Origin: an uncultured Lachnospiraceae bacterium
GTDB lineage: Bacteria; Bacillota; Clostridia; Lachnospirales; Lachnospiraceae
Reading direction: 5' to 3'
Assembly: GCA_910586025.1 (NCBI GenBank)
Contig: CAJUIO010000006.1
Location: 7,676-71,675, forward strand
DNA: 64,000 nt
Each line of letters begins with the position of its first letter. Positions within the stretch are counted from its first letter, which is position 1. A model generated the notes under the pieces. The model ran no database searches and had not been told where the DNA came from. It saw only the letters and a list, made by a program, of their open reading frames with translations. Made by a program: the position numbers and the translations under genes. Positions 34,674 to 43,637 of the stretch are shown in pieces.

Positions 34674-35393
34674 ATGAGCGAGGATCAAAGCAGAGTATTG
34701 AAGCTGGTAATGGCGGGGATTTTGTTATTTTCCATGTTTGTTGTGGCAAGAGAGGGGGCGGCCTATGTTTTCTCGGAAAAGATACGGGCATCTGTGTCTG
34801 AGGAGGGTAAGGATCAGGTCTGTGTGGTGATAGATGCGGGACACGGAGGGGCTGATCCCGGCAAGGTGGGGATTAACGACGCGCTGGAGAAGGACATCAA
34901 CCTTGAGATCGCCCTGATCCTGAAAAAATTTCTGGAGGCGGAGGATATCCGGGTGGTGATGACCAGAGAGGATGAAAACGGGCTGTACGACGAGGGGGCT
35001 TCCAACAAGAAGGTGCAGGATATGAAGAGACGTCTTGCCATCATCGAGGAGGCGGATCCCGAGCTTGTGGTGAGTATCCACCAGAACAGCTATCATGAGG
35101 AATATGTAAAGGGGGCACAGGTCTTTTTTTATCAGACCAGCGAAAGGAGCAGGGTGCTTGCCGACATTCTTCAGGAGCAGCTTGCGCTTCTGGATCCTGA
35201 GAACAAGCGGCAGGCAAAGGGAAACGACAGCTATTATCTGCTGAAAAAGACGGGAAAGCCCATTGTGATTGTGGAGTGTGGATTTTTGTCAAATTCCGAG
35301 GAAGCCGGCAGGCTGATCACCCCCGTGTATCAGGAAAGACTGGCCTGGAATATCCATATGGGAATCATGAAATATTTAAACAGCGCCGGCTGA
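34674..35393 (+). CDS. cwlD: N-acetylmuramoyl-L-alanine amidase, CwlD type
   Basis: A 239-residue zinc amidase with one N-terminal membrane helix (about 9-28). Metal ligands lie in VVIDAGHGGADPG, the Glu of DINLEIALIL and the His of VVSIHQNSY; IVECGFLSN holds the catalytic Glu. It cleaves the peptide stem from muramic acid and in spore formers is needed for cortex muramic-delta-lactam formation. The ribosome site is weak. A terminator separates it from the GH18 gene, so it must have its own promoter, which I did not identify with confidence. Confidence 0.9.
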   Translation: MSEDQSRVLKLVMAGILLFSMFVVAREGAAYVFSEKIRASVSEEGKDQVCVVIDAGHGGADPGKVGINDALEKDINLEIALILKKFLEAEDIRVVMTREDENGLYDEGASNKKVQDMKRRLAIIEEADPELVVSIHQNSYHEEYVKGAQVFFYQTSERSRVLADILQEQLALLDPENKRQAKGNDSYYLLKKTGKPIVIVECGFLSNSEEAGRLITPVYQERLAWNIHMGIMKYLNSAG

Positions 35394-35418
35394 GATGCCA
35401 TTGGGATGCCGGAAACGT

Positions 35419-35465
35419 AAAAAGGTGTGAGACCGGAGACTTATCCTCCGGACCACACCTTTTTT
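35419..35465. terminator. Bidirectional terminator after cwlD
   Basis: AAAAAGGTGTG pairs with CACACCTTTTT, with an inner CCGGAG/CTCCGG stem. It lies between cwlD and the convergent kinase operon and has A and T runs at both ends. Confidence 0.9.
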
Positions 35466-35482
35466 GACAGCTCCGACCCCGC

Positions 35483-38176
35483 TTAATCCAACGGCTCTGA
35501 TGCGTCGGAATAGGAAATGGAGACATCGTTTTTCCTTATGAATAACAGTCCGAAGGAGCCGGGACCGCAGTTGCTGGCAATGGAGGAGGAGGCCGGCTGC
35601 AGGTAAACACGCTCGAAGGGACAATACTGCTGTACCAGCTCCTGAATATACTGCAGCTTTTCCTTTTCCATTCCCGCATAGGTGATGAAAAGGATGCGTT
35701 TGTCAATATTCCTTGAATTAATAAGCATCTTCCGGATATAGCGCTTTGCCATATGAGCAAAGTCACCCATGGCGACTCCGCCCACGGCCATTCTGCTGTT
35801 TCGAAGCACGATGATGGGATGAAGCAGCAGTGCGTCGCAGAGAATCTGAATCCTTTTTGGTATCTGTCCAGCCTGACACATCATGTGGGTGCTGTCAATG
35901 ATAAATGCAGAGGAAATATGGTTTCGGAGTCTTTTCATGGTTTCCACGATCTCCGCCTTGCGGACATGATTTTCCGCCAGGGAGGCGGCATAAAGCACGA
36001 AAAGGCCCATGCTGCTGGAAAGGTGTCCGGAATCCAGTATGGTGACGTTTTCAAAGGACTTTGCAGCCTCAAGGGCGTTGTGGTACCCCAGACTGGTGTG
36101 TTTGGCCATGGTGATGTGGATCACGTTCTGCGCCTCGGTGAGCCTCTGGGCAAAGAATCTCTCATAATCCTCCACATCCGGTGCCTGGGAGGAGCCCTCT
36201 TTTCCTCTGGCCATGTAGGAGAGCAGCTCGTCAGAGCTCAGCTCCAGATTATCCAGAAAACGTCCCTGCTCCGTACAGACATAGTAGGGACATACGGAAA
36301 TGCCGAATTCCTTTATCAGAGATTCCGGGAGATCGCACACGCTGTCCGTGGTGATCATGATGGACAGTCTTTTGGCCTGCTCGAAGATCAGGACATCCTT
36401 TCCGATCTCCGACTGGCCGGATTCCTCGCACAGAGTGACCAGCTCCTTGGGGAGAATATTGAGAATGGCCGCCTCCAGCAGCGCACCGCTGACAGGCTTT
36501 GCCAGATAACCGGCAAAGCCCTCCTTGCGGTAGAGAAGCTGGTTGTTGCTTCCCGCATTGGCGGTGAGGGCGATCACGGGCACATCCTGACACAGTCCGC
36601 CGGGCTGTGTGCGCAATGCATGGAGACATTCGATTCCGTCCATCTCCGGCATCAGATGATCCATCAGGATCGTGTCGTAATGCTGATACTGCGTCAGCCT
36701 CAGACATTCCGCACCGCTTTCTGCCGTGTCAATCTGAACCTTTGTCTCCTTAAGCAGCTTATGAACCACCTTCAGGTTCATTTCATTGTCGTCCACTACC
36801 AGTATATGCGCATCGGGAGCCTCAAAGCTCTGATGGTACTGCTCTCCCTCATGAACCCGGGAACGGGAGGCCAGGGTAAAGGTTCCCAGCTCTCTGGAAT
36901 TTACAATATCCTGTTCCAGCGTGACAACAAAGGTGGAGCCCTTGGTGTAAACGCTGTTTACGCTGATCTCTCCGCCCATCAGCTCAACGAGCTGGTGGAC
37001 GATGCTAAGGCCCAGGCCGGTTCCCTCGATGTGGCGGTTTTTCTCCTCGTTCACTCTCTTGAACGCATTGAAGATATAGGGGATGTTTTCTTTTTTCACA
37101 CCCTGCCCGGTATCCTCCACGGAATACCAGACGCGCACCCGGTTCAGCATCAGGCGCTCGCACCGGATGGAAAGCGTTACGGAACCGGCGCTCGTATATT
37201 TTATGGCATTGTTCAGCAGGTTGATCAGAACCTGCTTGATCCGGACCTCGTCGCCGCATAACATGCTTGGGATGGAGGGATCCACCTGCAGGCGGAATTC
37301 AAGCCCCTTTTCCCTGGCTTTAATCCATATCATGTTGACAATTTCCGAAAAAAGAGCGCCCGTCTCATAGGAGACGTTCACGATCTCCATTTTTCCGGAT
37401 TTGATCTTTGAAAGATCCAGAATATCATTGATAAGGGTGAGGAGCATTTTGCTGGCACCCTGTATATTTCTGGCGTTTTCGGCCACATCCTCGGAGATGT
37501 CGCCGCGGAGAATGATTTCATTTAAACCGATAATCGTGTTGATGGGCGTGCGGATCTCATGGCTCATGCTGGAGAAAAAGTGATTCTCCGCCTTATTCAG
37601 TTCCTCGATCTCCTTCTTCTGCTGTCTGGTAAGCTCGGTTTCCTCATCATAGAGCCTTGTGAGAAACAGGAGAAGTATGCTGGTGAGCGCACCCACCATA
37701 ATGACGGAAAAGGCGGAATCGAAAAAGGAATGGCTCTGTGTATTCTGTGCCATAAAATCCGGGAAATAGAAAGCCGTAAAATAGCACAGAAGCGTTTCAA
37801 TCGTGCACAGCAGGAAAAAGATTCCTTTTCGTCTTCCCTCCAGGGTAATGCTGATATAGATGAAGCAGAGCACGAACCATTCGGGCATTCCGCTGTAAAA
37901 CCCGCCTGCCGTAAAAAAGCTGATCGGGAAAACGACAAGAAGCAATACTGCGATGGCGGTGGCTCCCGTATGGATCCGTTCATTCCGGATACTGAATTTT
38001 ACAATGGCGGTTATGAAGGCAAGACTTGCCGCCAGAATCAGCAGGTTTGCAAAACTCCTTCCCATGAGAAGTATAATGGTAAGGGCAACCATGCTGATAC
38101 CTGTGACCACCCGGAACATCCGCTCCCGCAGACTGATCCTGTGGTCGAAGATTATTTCAAACCATTTTTTCAACAC
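35483..38176 (-). CDS. Hybrid histidine kinase with receiver fused to a DegV domain
   Basis: An 897-residue membrane protein. About six helices (20-175) are followed by HisKA with SHEIRTPINTI (His206), HATPase_c (about 300-420, with EGTGLGLSIVHQ), a receiver with LVVDDNEMNL and phospho-acceptor Asp506 in ILMDHLMPEMDG, and then a complete DegV domain (about 606-890). The DegV part shows ITTDSVCDLPE, TMAKHTSLGYHNAL and ILDSGHLSSSMG, the fatty-acid-binding signature. This fusion is unusual. The GTG at 38176 is nine bases after AGGAGG and overlaps the preceding gene by 20 bases; upstream in-frame codons lack a ribosome site. It is third in an operon with a hybrid kinase and a receiver. Confidence 0.88.
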   Translation of the reverse strand: MLKKWFEIIFDHRISLRERMFRVVTGISMVALTIILLMGRSFANLLILAASLAFITAIVKFSIRNERIHTGATAIAVLLLVVFPISFFTAGGFYSGMPEWFVLCFIYISITLEGRRKGIFFLLCTIETLLCYFTAFYFPDFMAQNTQSHSFFDSAFSVIMVGALTSILLLFLTRLYDEETELTRQQKKEIEELNKAENHFFSSMSHEIRTPINTIIGLNEIILRGDISEDVAENARNIQGASKMLLTLINDILDLSKIKSGKMEIVNVSYETGALFSEIVNMIWIKAREKGLEFRLQVDPSIPSMLCGDEVRIKQVLINLLNNAIKYTSAGSVTLSIRCERLMLNRVRVWYSVEDTGQGVKKENIPYIFNAFKRVNEEKNRHIEGTGLGLSIVHQLVELMGGEISVNSVYTKGSTFVVTLEQDIVNSRELGTFTLASRSRVHEGEQYHQSFEAPDAHILVVDDNEMNLKVVHKLLKETKVQIDTAESGAECLRLTQYQHYDTILMDHLMPEMDGIECLHALRTQPGGLCQDVPVIALTANAGSNNQLLYRKEGFAGYLAKPVSGALLEAAILNILPKELVTLCEESGQSEIGKDVLIFEQAKRLSIMITTDSVCDLPESLIKEFGISVCPYYVCTEQGRFLDNLELSSDELLSYMARGKEGSSQAPDVEDYERFFAQRLTEAQNVIHITMAKHTSLGYHNALEAAKSFENVTILDSGHLSSSMGLFVLYAASLAENHVRKAEIVETMKRLRNHISSAFIIDSTHMMCQAGQIPKRIQILCDALLLHPIIVLRNSRMAVGGVAMGDFAHMAKRYIRKMLINSRNIDKRILFITYAGMEKEKLQYIQELVQQYCPFERVYLQPASSSIASNCGPGSFGLLFIRKNDVSISYSDASEPLD

Positions 38177-40739
38177 CTGGCGATTCCTCCTGTCTTTCAA
38201 GTAATCCGGCAATGCTCTCACAGACCTGATCATAGAGGTCAAGGAGAGAAGAATGATTTTGCCGGATATAATCCACGTCCTCTTTCTTTCCGGCCTGCTC
38301 CAGCAGCTTTGCCTGCTCGGAAAGCTGCTCTGCGCCGATGGTCAGAGAGGTGCTTTTCAGGGCGTGGACTTTGATGGCGTAATCCGCCCAGCTTGCGGCT
38401 TCATAGTAAGAGTCGATTTCCGACTTTTTTTCTCCGCTCTGCTCACAGAACATCTGCAGCATTTCCAGATAGAAATCTTCCTCGCCGGCACAATAATCCA
38501 ATCCCATCTGCACGTTGATGCCGGCACGGACAAGAGCGTCAAAGGGTGAGAGCGTCTCGTCCGGCGCTGAGATCTCTTCCGGTGTGACATCCTGCGGTGC
38601 AGAAGCTTCCGGTGAAGATAAGGCAGGGCTTACCGGAGTGCCGGCTTCTGCCTGGCCATTGTCTTGCCTGGTGGGCGCCGGACCGTACTGAATGGAGTTC
38701 TTTGGCAGAACCTTTCTCAGAACCCGCTCCAGAACCGCACGTTCGATAGGCTTTGGTATAAATTCCGTGAATCCCTCGTTGCGGAACATTTCCCTTGCGC
38801 CGCTTAAGGTGTTTGCGGTCAGGGCTATTACAGGCAGATCCTGATAGATTCCGCCCTCGATCTCCCGGATCTTCCTGAGCGTCTCCACGCCGTCAAAGCC
38901 CGGCATCATGTGATCCAGAAAAATAATATCATAGTCGATGGAGGTACAGCGCTTAATGGCCTCCTTTCCGCTTGGACAGGTATCCACCTGAATCCCATAG
39001 CTGCCAAGGACACCCTTTGCGACAACCAGATTCATCTCCTCGTCATCCACGGCAAGAGCCCGCACTCCCACGCAGGAAAACGGCCTGCGGCCTGCGGCCT
39101 GGGCTTCCTCGAAACCGTTTTCTTTCACTTCGCCGTTCAGAAGGTTCACCACGGAAAGTGCGGAAAACGGCTTGCGTATGACAAGGAGTCTGCTTTCCGC
39201 ATCTAACAGAAAATCTTTTTCCGCAATGATCACGACCCGCAGCTTATTGGACAGCTCTTCGTAATAAGCGCTGTTCTCCTCATATTCGGCCTGGGCGATA
39301 AACACATGGGTCACGGCATGACTGCTCTGGAGCTTCATCAGCCCATTAAAATTATGGGCCTGATATCCCTCGATACCGAGTCCCTCCACCATATGCAGAA
39401 TCATATTGTCATAATATATTCTGACCTCGTCGCAGCTGTATTTTTCCGGGCGGAAGTAGCAGGCGATACACAACCTCTCAACATCATGAATGACCATGGT
39501 CGGCGTGTAATCCGACACCGCCTGGGGAATTGCGATATGTACCTGCAGGCCTTCCTGACCCTTGCTGTCAAAGTAAATAAATCCGCCCATGGCATGGAGC
39601 AGGCCCCGGGCAATGGGAAGTCCCAGTCCCAGCCCGCCCGCAAAGCGGCTGCTCCCGGAGTCTGCCTGGTAAAAGTCGTCGCACATCTGCGTGAGCTGAG
39701 CGGCATCCATTCCGATTCCGGTATCGCGGATATCTATAATCAGATTGATCCCATAGCTTTCCGGCCGGAATCCTATGCAGACATTGATTCCTCCTTCCTC
39801 CGTGAATTTGATGGAATTTTCCAGAAGAATCTTGAGAACATGAGAGAGCTTTTCCGCATCTCCGACAAGGACGGCGGGCATTTTCGGATCCATGTCAAAG
39901 ACCATCTCCAGCTGCTGTCTGTTTTTCTGCATGGCCGCCATGGTGATCACGTCATTGAGAACGGAAGCGATCATGTATGGTTCGTTGGAAGGAGTCAGAG
40001 TTCCCTCCACGATTTCTGTATAGTCCAGCATGTTGTTGATCTGGCTGGAGAGACGTTTGCCTGCCAGCTGTATGGAGCGCATGTCTTCCCGGACTCCCGG
40101 GGAGATATCCTTCTCCAATATGACCTCGCTGATGCCGAGAACCATGTTGGTGGGGGTTCTGAGCTCATGAGACACGTTGGAGAGAAATTCGGCGTTCTGC
40201 CGTCCGGTCGTTTCCAGCTGGGCCAGAATACTGTCCTGCAGGGTCCGGTCCTCCCGCCGCTTGTTGATGCGGTACATGGCGATGGCCATGGAACCGGCCA
40301 CCACGCTGGCACCGAATCCGAGACGCACGATGTTCTGGATTCCCATTCCGGAGGTGACCGTATGTAGAAGAAGGAAATGATACAGCAGCTCCAGAAGATA
40401 CAGACCGATGGTGATATACAACAGCCGTTTTTTGTCAAACATAGAAAAAACAAGGAGGATCATGCAGGCCACTGCCGGTATGTCAAAAAGGACTGCGCTG
40501 TGCACTCCGTAAAAGAAAAATCCGACCAGCAAAAGGCCGGCACACAGAGTTTCGTAAAAACCCTCCGTGCCCGCTCTTCCGATATGAAGGAACCATACGA
40601 TGGAATTGCCCATCACGATAATAGGGATCATCCAGTGCTCCCAGGACATGGAAAGGGTGAGCAGGATCAACATGGTTCCAAACATAGTGACAATGGAGGC
40701 CAGTAGAAGATGTATGCTTGTTTGACCTTTCGTTCTCAT
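38157..40739 (-). CDS. Hybrid histidine kinase with receiver and HPt domains
   Basis: An 860-residue membrane protein. About five helices (10-160) lead to HisKA (SHELRTPTNMV), HATPase_c (about 270-390, with FAGGLGLGLPIARG), a degenerate receiver-like domain (about 400-535) without a conserved Asp, a full receiver (AVDDEEMNLVVAK; DIIFLDHMMPGFDG) and a C-terminal HPt with VHALKSTSLTIGAEQL. A Pro/Ala-rich linker precedes the HPt. It can run a multi-step His-Asp-His relay. Its ATG overlaps the stop of the receiver gene (ATGA), and its end overlaps the next kinase. Confidence 0.92.
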   Translation of the reverse strand: MRTKGQTSIHLLLASIVTMFGTMLILLTLSMSWEHWMIPIIVMGNSIVWFLHIGRAGTEGFYETLCAGLLLVGFFFYGVHSAVLFDIPAVACMILLVFSMFDKKRLLYITIGLYLLELLYHFLLLHTVTSGMGIQNIVRLGFGASVVAGSMAIAMYRINKRREDRTLQDSILAQLETTGRQNAEFLSNVSHELRTPTNMVLGISEVILEKDISPGVREDMRSIQLAGKRLSSQINNMLDYTEIVEGTLTPSNEPYMIASVLNDVITMAAMQKNRQQLEMVFDMDPKMPAVLVGDAEKLSHVLKILLENSIKFTEEGGINVCIGFRPESYGINLIIDIRDTGIGMDAAQLTQMCDDFYQADSGSSRFAGGLGLGLPIARGLLHAMGGFIYFDSKGQEGLQVHIAIPQAVSDYTPTMVIHDVERLCIACYFRPEKYSCDEVRIYYDNMILHMVEGLGIEGYQAHNFNGLMKLQSSHAVTHVFIAQAEYEENSAYYEELSNKLRVVIIAEKDFLLDAESRLLVIRKPFSALSVVNLLNGEVKENGFEEAQAAGRRPFSCVGVRALAVDDEEMNLVVAKGVLGSYGIQVDTCPSGKEAIKRCTSIDYDIIFLDHMMPGFDGVETLRKIREIEGGIYQDLPVIALTANTLSGAREMFRNEGFTEFIPKPIERAVLERVLRKVLPKNSIQYGPAPTRQDNGQAEAGTPVSPALSSPEASAPQDVTPEEISAPDETLSPFDALVRAGINVQMGLDYCAGEEDFYLEMLQMFCEQSGEKKSEIDSYYEAASWADYAIKVHALKSTSLTIGAEQLSEQAKLLEQAGKKEDVDYIRQNHSSLLDLYDQVCESIAGLLERQEESPGVEKMV

Positions 40740-41098
40740 TTTTTCTCAATCCCCACGGCAATTCGTTTTAAAAGCTCCTGAGGGGTAAAGGGCTTTTTCA
40801 GATAATTGACCGCCCCCAGCATGATGGCGCTCAAAACATCGTCCTCGTCTCCTGAAGCCGTCAGAAAAATAACGGGAATATCGATCGAAAGGCCTTTCAT
40901 CCGTTTGAAGGTCTCAAGACCGTCCATTTCCGGCATGGCTATATCGAGAAGAATCAGATCAACCGTCTCGTCGTTAAGCTTTCCGAGAGCTTCCTCGCCT
41001 GACTTGGCAAGAATCACGTTGTATTCCTTTTCCAGGATTCTCTTTGTCCTTTTCAGATTCATTTCGTCATCGTCCACTACTAAAATACATTTTTGCAT
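40736..41098 (-). CDS. Stand-alone response regulator receiver
   Basis: A 120-residue single-domain receiver. ILVVDDDEMNL supplies the acidic pocket, LILLDIAMPEMDG the phospho-acceptor Asp, and VIFLTASGD and YLKKPFTP the conserved Thr/Ser and Lys. No output domain follows. It starts at ATG 41098 after AAGGAGG; upstream in-frame codons extend into a palindromic leader and are unlikely. As first gene of the operon it is a probable phosphate shuttle or decoy for the two downstream hybrid kinases. Confidence 0.93.
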   Translation of the reverse strand: MQKCILVVDDDEMNLKRTKRILEKEYNVILAKSGEEALGKLNDETVDLILLDIAMPEMDGLETFKRMKGLSIDIPVIFLTASGDEDDVLSAIMLGAVNYLKKPFTPQELLKRIAVGIEKK

Positions 41099-41214
41099 AC
41101 CTTTGCCTCCTTTTATTTCTGCGGGCAACGAGCCAAGCGGGCATGCTTGCATGCACGTTTGGTGACTGCCGCAGGGGTGTTGACTTTGGAGATCTGATAA
41201 TCTCCGTAAATTCA

Positions 41215-41243
41215 ATTTTAAAATAGGATTCCCACAAAATCAA
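41215..41243 (-). promoter_or_regulatory. Promoter of the kinase operon
   Basis: On the minus strand TTGATT and TAAAAT lie 17 bases apart, about 120 bases before the receiver gene. The leader holds two small palindromes: GGAGAT/ATCTCC and GCATGC-AA-GCATGC. Confidence 0.6.
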
Positions 41244-41334
41244 GTCTAATCATACCTTAATATAATCATATCTAGTCAAACGAAAAAAAATGTGATAAAG
41301 TATATTTGGCACAGAGCTTTGGAGAAATCGGAAG

Positions 41335-42420
41335 ATGAAGACAAAGGTTATCACAATAGAAGAAAATAATATAAATATGGAAGCCGTTGAGGAGGCGGGA
41401 GCGATTCTGAAAAGGGGCGGTCTTGTGGCGTTTCCCACAGAGACCGTGTACGGCCTTGGAGGGGACGCACTGAACGGGGAATCCTCCGCCAGAATCTATG
41501 CGGCAAAGGGACGTCCAAGCGATAATCCTCTGATCATCCATATTGCGGATATGGGTGATCTTTCCATGATTGCGAAGGACGTGCCAAAGGAGGCGTATCT
41601 TCTGGCGGAACGATACTGGCCGGGGCCGCTTACCATGATTTTTCACAAGACGGATATCGTGCCGTATGCCACGACCGGGGGCCTTAAAACCGTTGCGGTG
41701 AGGATGCCCTCCCACGAGACGGCCAGAGCGCTGATCCGTGCTGCGGGGGGCTTTGTGGCGGCTCCGAGCGCCAACCGCTCCGGGAGGCCGAGTCCCACTC
41801 TGGCAAGGTACGTGATCGAGGATCTGGACGGATGCGTGGATCTGATTATCGACGGCGGACAGACGCAGATTGGCCTGGAATCCACGATTGTGGATTTCAC
41901 GGGAGAAGAGCCCGTGATCCTTCGCCCGGGATATGTCACGGAGGCCATGGTAAGGGAGGCCGCAGGACGGGTACTGACGGATCAGGCCGTGATCGATTCG
42001 GATTCGGATCAGGCACCCAGGGCTCCCGGAATGAAGTACAGACATTATGCACCCAGGGGCAGTCTCTTTCTGGTGGAGGGAGAGACGGATAAGGTGAGCG
42101 CATATATTAATGAACAGATCGCTCTGAAAAGGAGACAGGGCCTTAGGACCGGGGTGATCGCCGCACAGGAGACGGCAGACCGTTATACGGCGGATGTGGT
42201 GAAAAGCATGGGGAAGCGCCATGACGGTGAGGAGGCCGCAAGACAGCTGTTCCGCATTCTCAGAGAGCTTGACGATGAAAACGCGCAGATCATCTATGCG
42301 GAAGCCTTTGCGGGAGAGGGAGTTGGAGCGGCGGTTATGAACAGGCTTTTGAAGGCTGCGGGACATCAGGTGCTGCAGGCGGGAGATAAACAGGATCAGA
42401 AAGGAGAGACGGCACAATGA
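41335..42420 (+). CDS. sua5: L-threonylcarbamoyladenylate synthase, Sua5 type
   Basis: A 361-residue enzyme that makes threonylcarbamoyl-AMP from threonine, bicarbonate and ATP for the t6A37 modification of tRNAs decoding ANN codons. The YrdC domain contains GGLVAFPTETVYGLGGDA, KGRPSDNPL and APSANRSGRPSPT. The C-terminal Sua5 domain (about 235-345) follows the linker SPGMKYRHYAP-like segment APGMKYRHYAP. The length matches the two-domain Sua5 type rather than the short TsaC. Its stop overlaps rpiB by four bases. Confidence 0.95.
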   Translation: MKTKVITIEENNINMEAVEEAGAILKRGGLVAFPTETVYGLGGDALNGESSARIYAAKGRPSDNPLIIHIADMGDLSMIAKDVPKEAYLLAERYWPGPLTMIFHKTDIVPYATTGGLKTVAVRMPSHETARALIRAAGGFVAAPSANRSGRPSPTLARYVIEDLDGCVDLIIDGGQTQIGLESTIVDFTGEEPVILRPGYVTEAMVREAAGRVLTDQAVIDSDSDQAPRAPGMKYRHYAPRGSLFLVEGETDKVSAYINEQIALKRRQGLRTGVIAAQETADRYTADVVKSMGKRHDGEEAARQLFRILRELDDENAQIIYAEAFAGEGVGAAVMNRLLKAAGHQVLQAGDKQDQKGETAQ

Positions 42421-42845
42421 TAGCTTTGGGAAGCGACCACGGAGGGTATGACCTTAAGGTTCAGGTCATGAAGCATTTGGAGGAGAGGGGGATAGAGTAT
42501 AAGGATTTCGGGTGCTTTGACAAGAGCTCCTGCGACTATCCGGAATTCGGACAGGCTGCGGCCAGAGCAGTTGCGGAAGGAACCTGCGAAAAGGGAATTG
42601 TCATCTGCACGACGGGAATCGGGATTTCCATAGCGGCAAACAAGATAAAGGGGGTGCGCTGCGCCCTGTGTACGGATGCCTATCTGGCAAAGATGACAAG
42701 GCTTCACAACGATGCCAATATCCTGGCCATGGGAGGCGGCTTTACGGGCCCGAACCTGGCTGTGGAGATTGTGGATACTTTTCTAGACACTGAATTTTCA
42801 CAGGGGGAGAATCATAAGAGGAGAATTTCCAAGATAGAGCCCTGA
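42417..42845 (+). CDS. rpiB: Ribose-5-phosphate isomerase B
   Basis: A 142-residue enzyme interconverting ribose-5-phosphate and ribulose-5-phosphate. It shows MIALGSDHGGYDLK, the active-site Cys in GIVICTTGIGISIAANK, and RCALCTDAYLA. Normal length. It is translationally coupled to the sua5 gene by ATGA. The sua5-rpiB-upp order is common in Clostridia. Confidence 0.95.
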   Translation: MIALGSDHGGYDLKVQVMKHLEERGIEYKDFGCFDKSSCDYPEFGQAAARAVAEGTCEKGIVICTTGIGISIAANKIKGVRCALCTDAYLAKMTRLHNDANILAMGGGFTGPNLAVEIVDTFLDTEFSQGENHKRRISKIEP

Positions 42846-42897
42846 CAGGAAAGAGGAACTGACGGGAGTATCAAACCAAGGATGAGAATGTAGAGGT

Positions 42898-42966
42898 AAG
42901 ATTGAAAATGTAATTTTCAATCTACGTATTTGGGCCTATTCCCGCATGGGAAGGGCTCATGCGGGA
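42898..42966 (+). promoter_or_regulatory. Tandem hairpins in the upp leader
   Basis: AGATTGAAAAT-GTA-ATTTTCAATCT (42898-42922) is a perfect 11-pair stem, followed by CCCGCATG/CATGCGGG (about 43-66 of 42900) just before the upp ribosome region. There is no T-run after either, so they are more likely RNA processing, attenuation or protein-binding elements than a plain terminator. They do not match the PyrR box as I know it. Confidence 0.5.
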
Positions 42967-42983
42967 AAGGCACGGGTATAAAA

Positions 42984-43613
42984 ATGGCAAGAACAATTAT
43001 CATGGATCATCCGCTGATCCAGCACAAAATCGGGTATATCAGAAGAATTGAGACGGGGACCAAGGATTTCAGGCAGACAATCGGTGAGATCGCCATGCTG
43101 ATCTGCTATGAAGCCACCAGGGATCTGCCGCTTATCGATGTCACGGTGCAGACCCCTATCTGCAGGACCACCGTGAAGGAGCTGAGGGGCAAAAAGATGG
43201 CTATCGTGCCGATATTGCGGGCAGGGCTCGGAATGGTGGACGGAATGCTGAATCTGATTCCGGCGGCAAAGATTGGCCATATCGGACTCTATCGGGATCC
43301 GGAAACCTTAAAGCCGGTTGAATACTACTGCAAGCTCCCGGCGGACTGTGCGGAGCGCGAGGTGTTCGTGGTAGATCCCATGCTTGCGACGGGTGGATCG
43401 TCGGTTGCGGCCATTCAGATGCTGAAGGACAAGGGATGCCAGAATATTCATTTCATGTGCATTATCGCAGCTCCGGAGGGCATTAAGGCCATGCAGGAGG
43501 CGCATCCCGACGTGGATATTTATATCGGGGCCCTGGATGAAAAGCTCAATGACCATGGCTATATCGTGCCGGGGCTCGGGGATGCCGGCGACAGGATTTT
43601 TGGCACAAAATAA
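42984..43613 (+). CDS. upp: Uracil phosphoribosyltransferase
   Basis: A 209-residue pyrimidine-salvage enzyme making UMP from uracil and PRPP. MARTIIMDHPLIQHKIGYIR is the canonical start. VVDPMLATGGSSVAAIQ is the PRPP-binding loop and YIVPGLGDAGDRIFGT the uracil-binding end. The start at 42984 gives the standard length; in-frame codons back to 42930 fall inside the leader hairpin. Confidence 0.96.
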   Translation: MARTIIMDHPLIQHKIGYIRRIETGTKDFRQTIGEIAMLICYEATRDLPLIDVTVQTPICRTTVKELRGKKMAIVPILRAGLGMVDGMLNLIPAAKIGHIGLYRDPETLKPVEYYCKLPADCAEREVFVVDPMLATGGSSVAAIQMLKDKGCQNIHFMCIIAAPEGIKAMQEAHPDVDIYIGALDEKLNDHGYIVPGLGDAGDRIFGTK

Positions 43614-43637
43614 GAAAGTGAAAGGCGGGTGAAGCGG

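Noticed and set aside
35753..37261. A 502-residue open frame antisense to the DegV-fused kinase
   Set aside because: It covers conserved kinase and receiver motifs on the other strand and has no features of its own.
42930..42983. N-terminal extension of uracil phosphoribosyltransferase
   Set aside because: The extra residues fall in a GC hairpin, have no ribosome site and are absent from the family.
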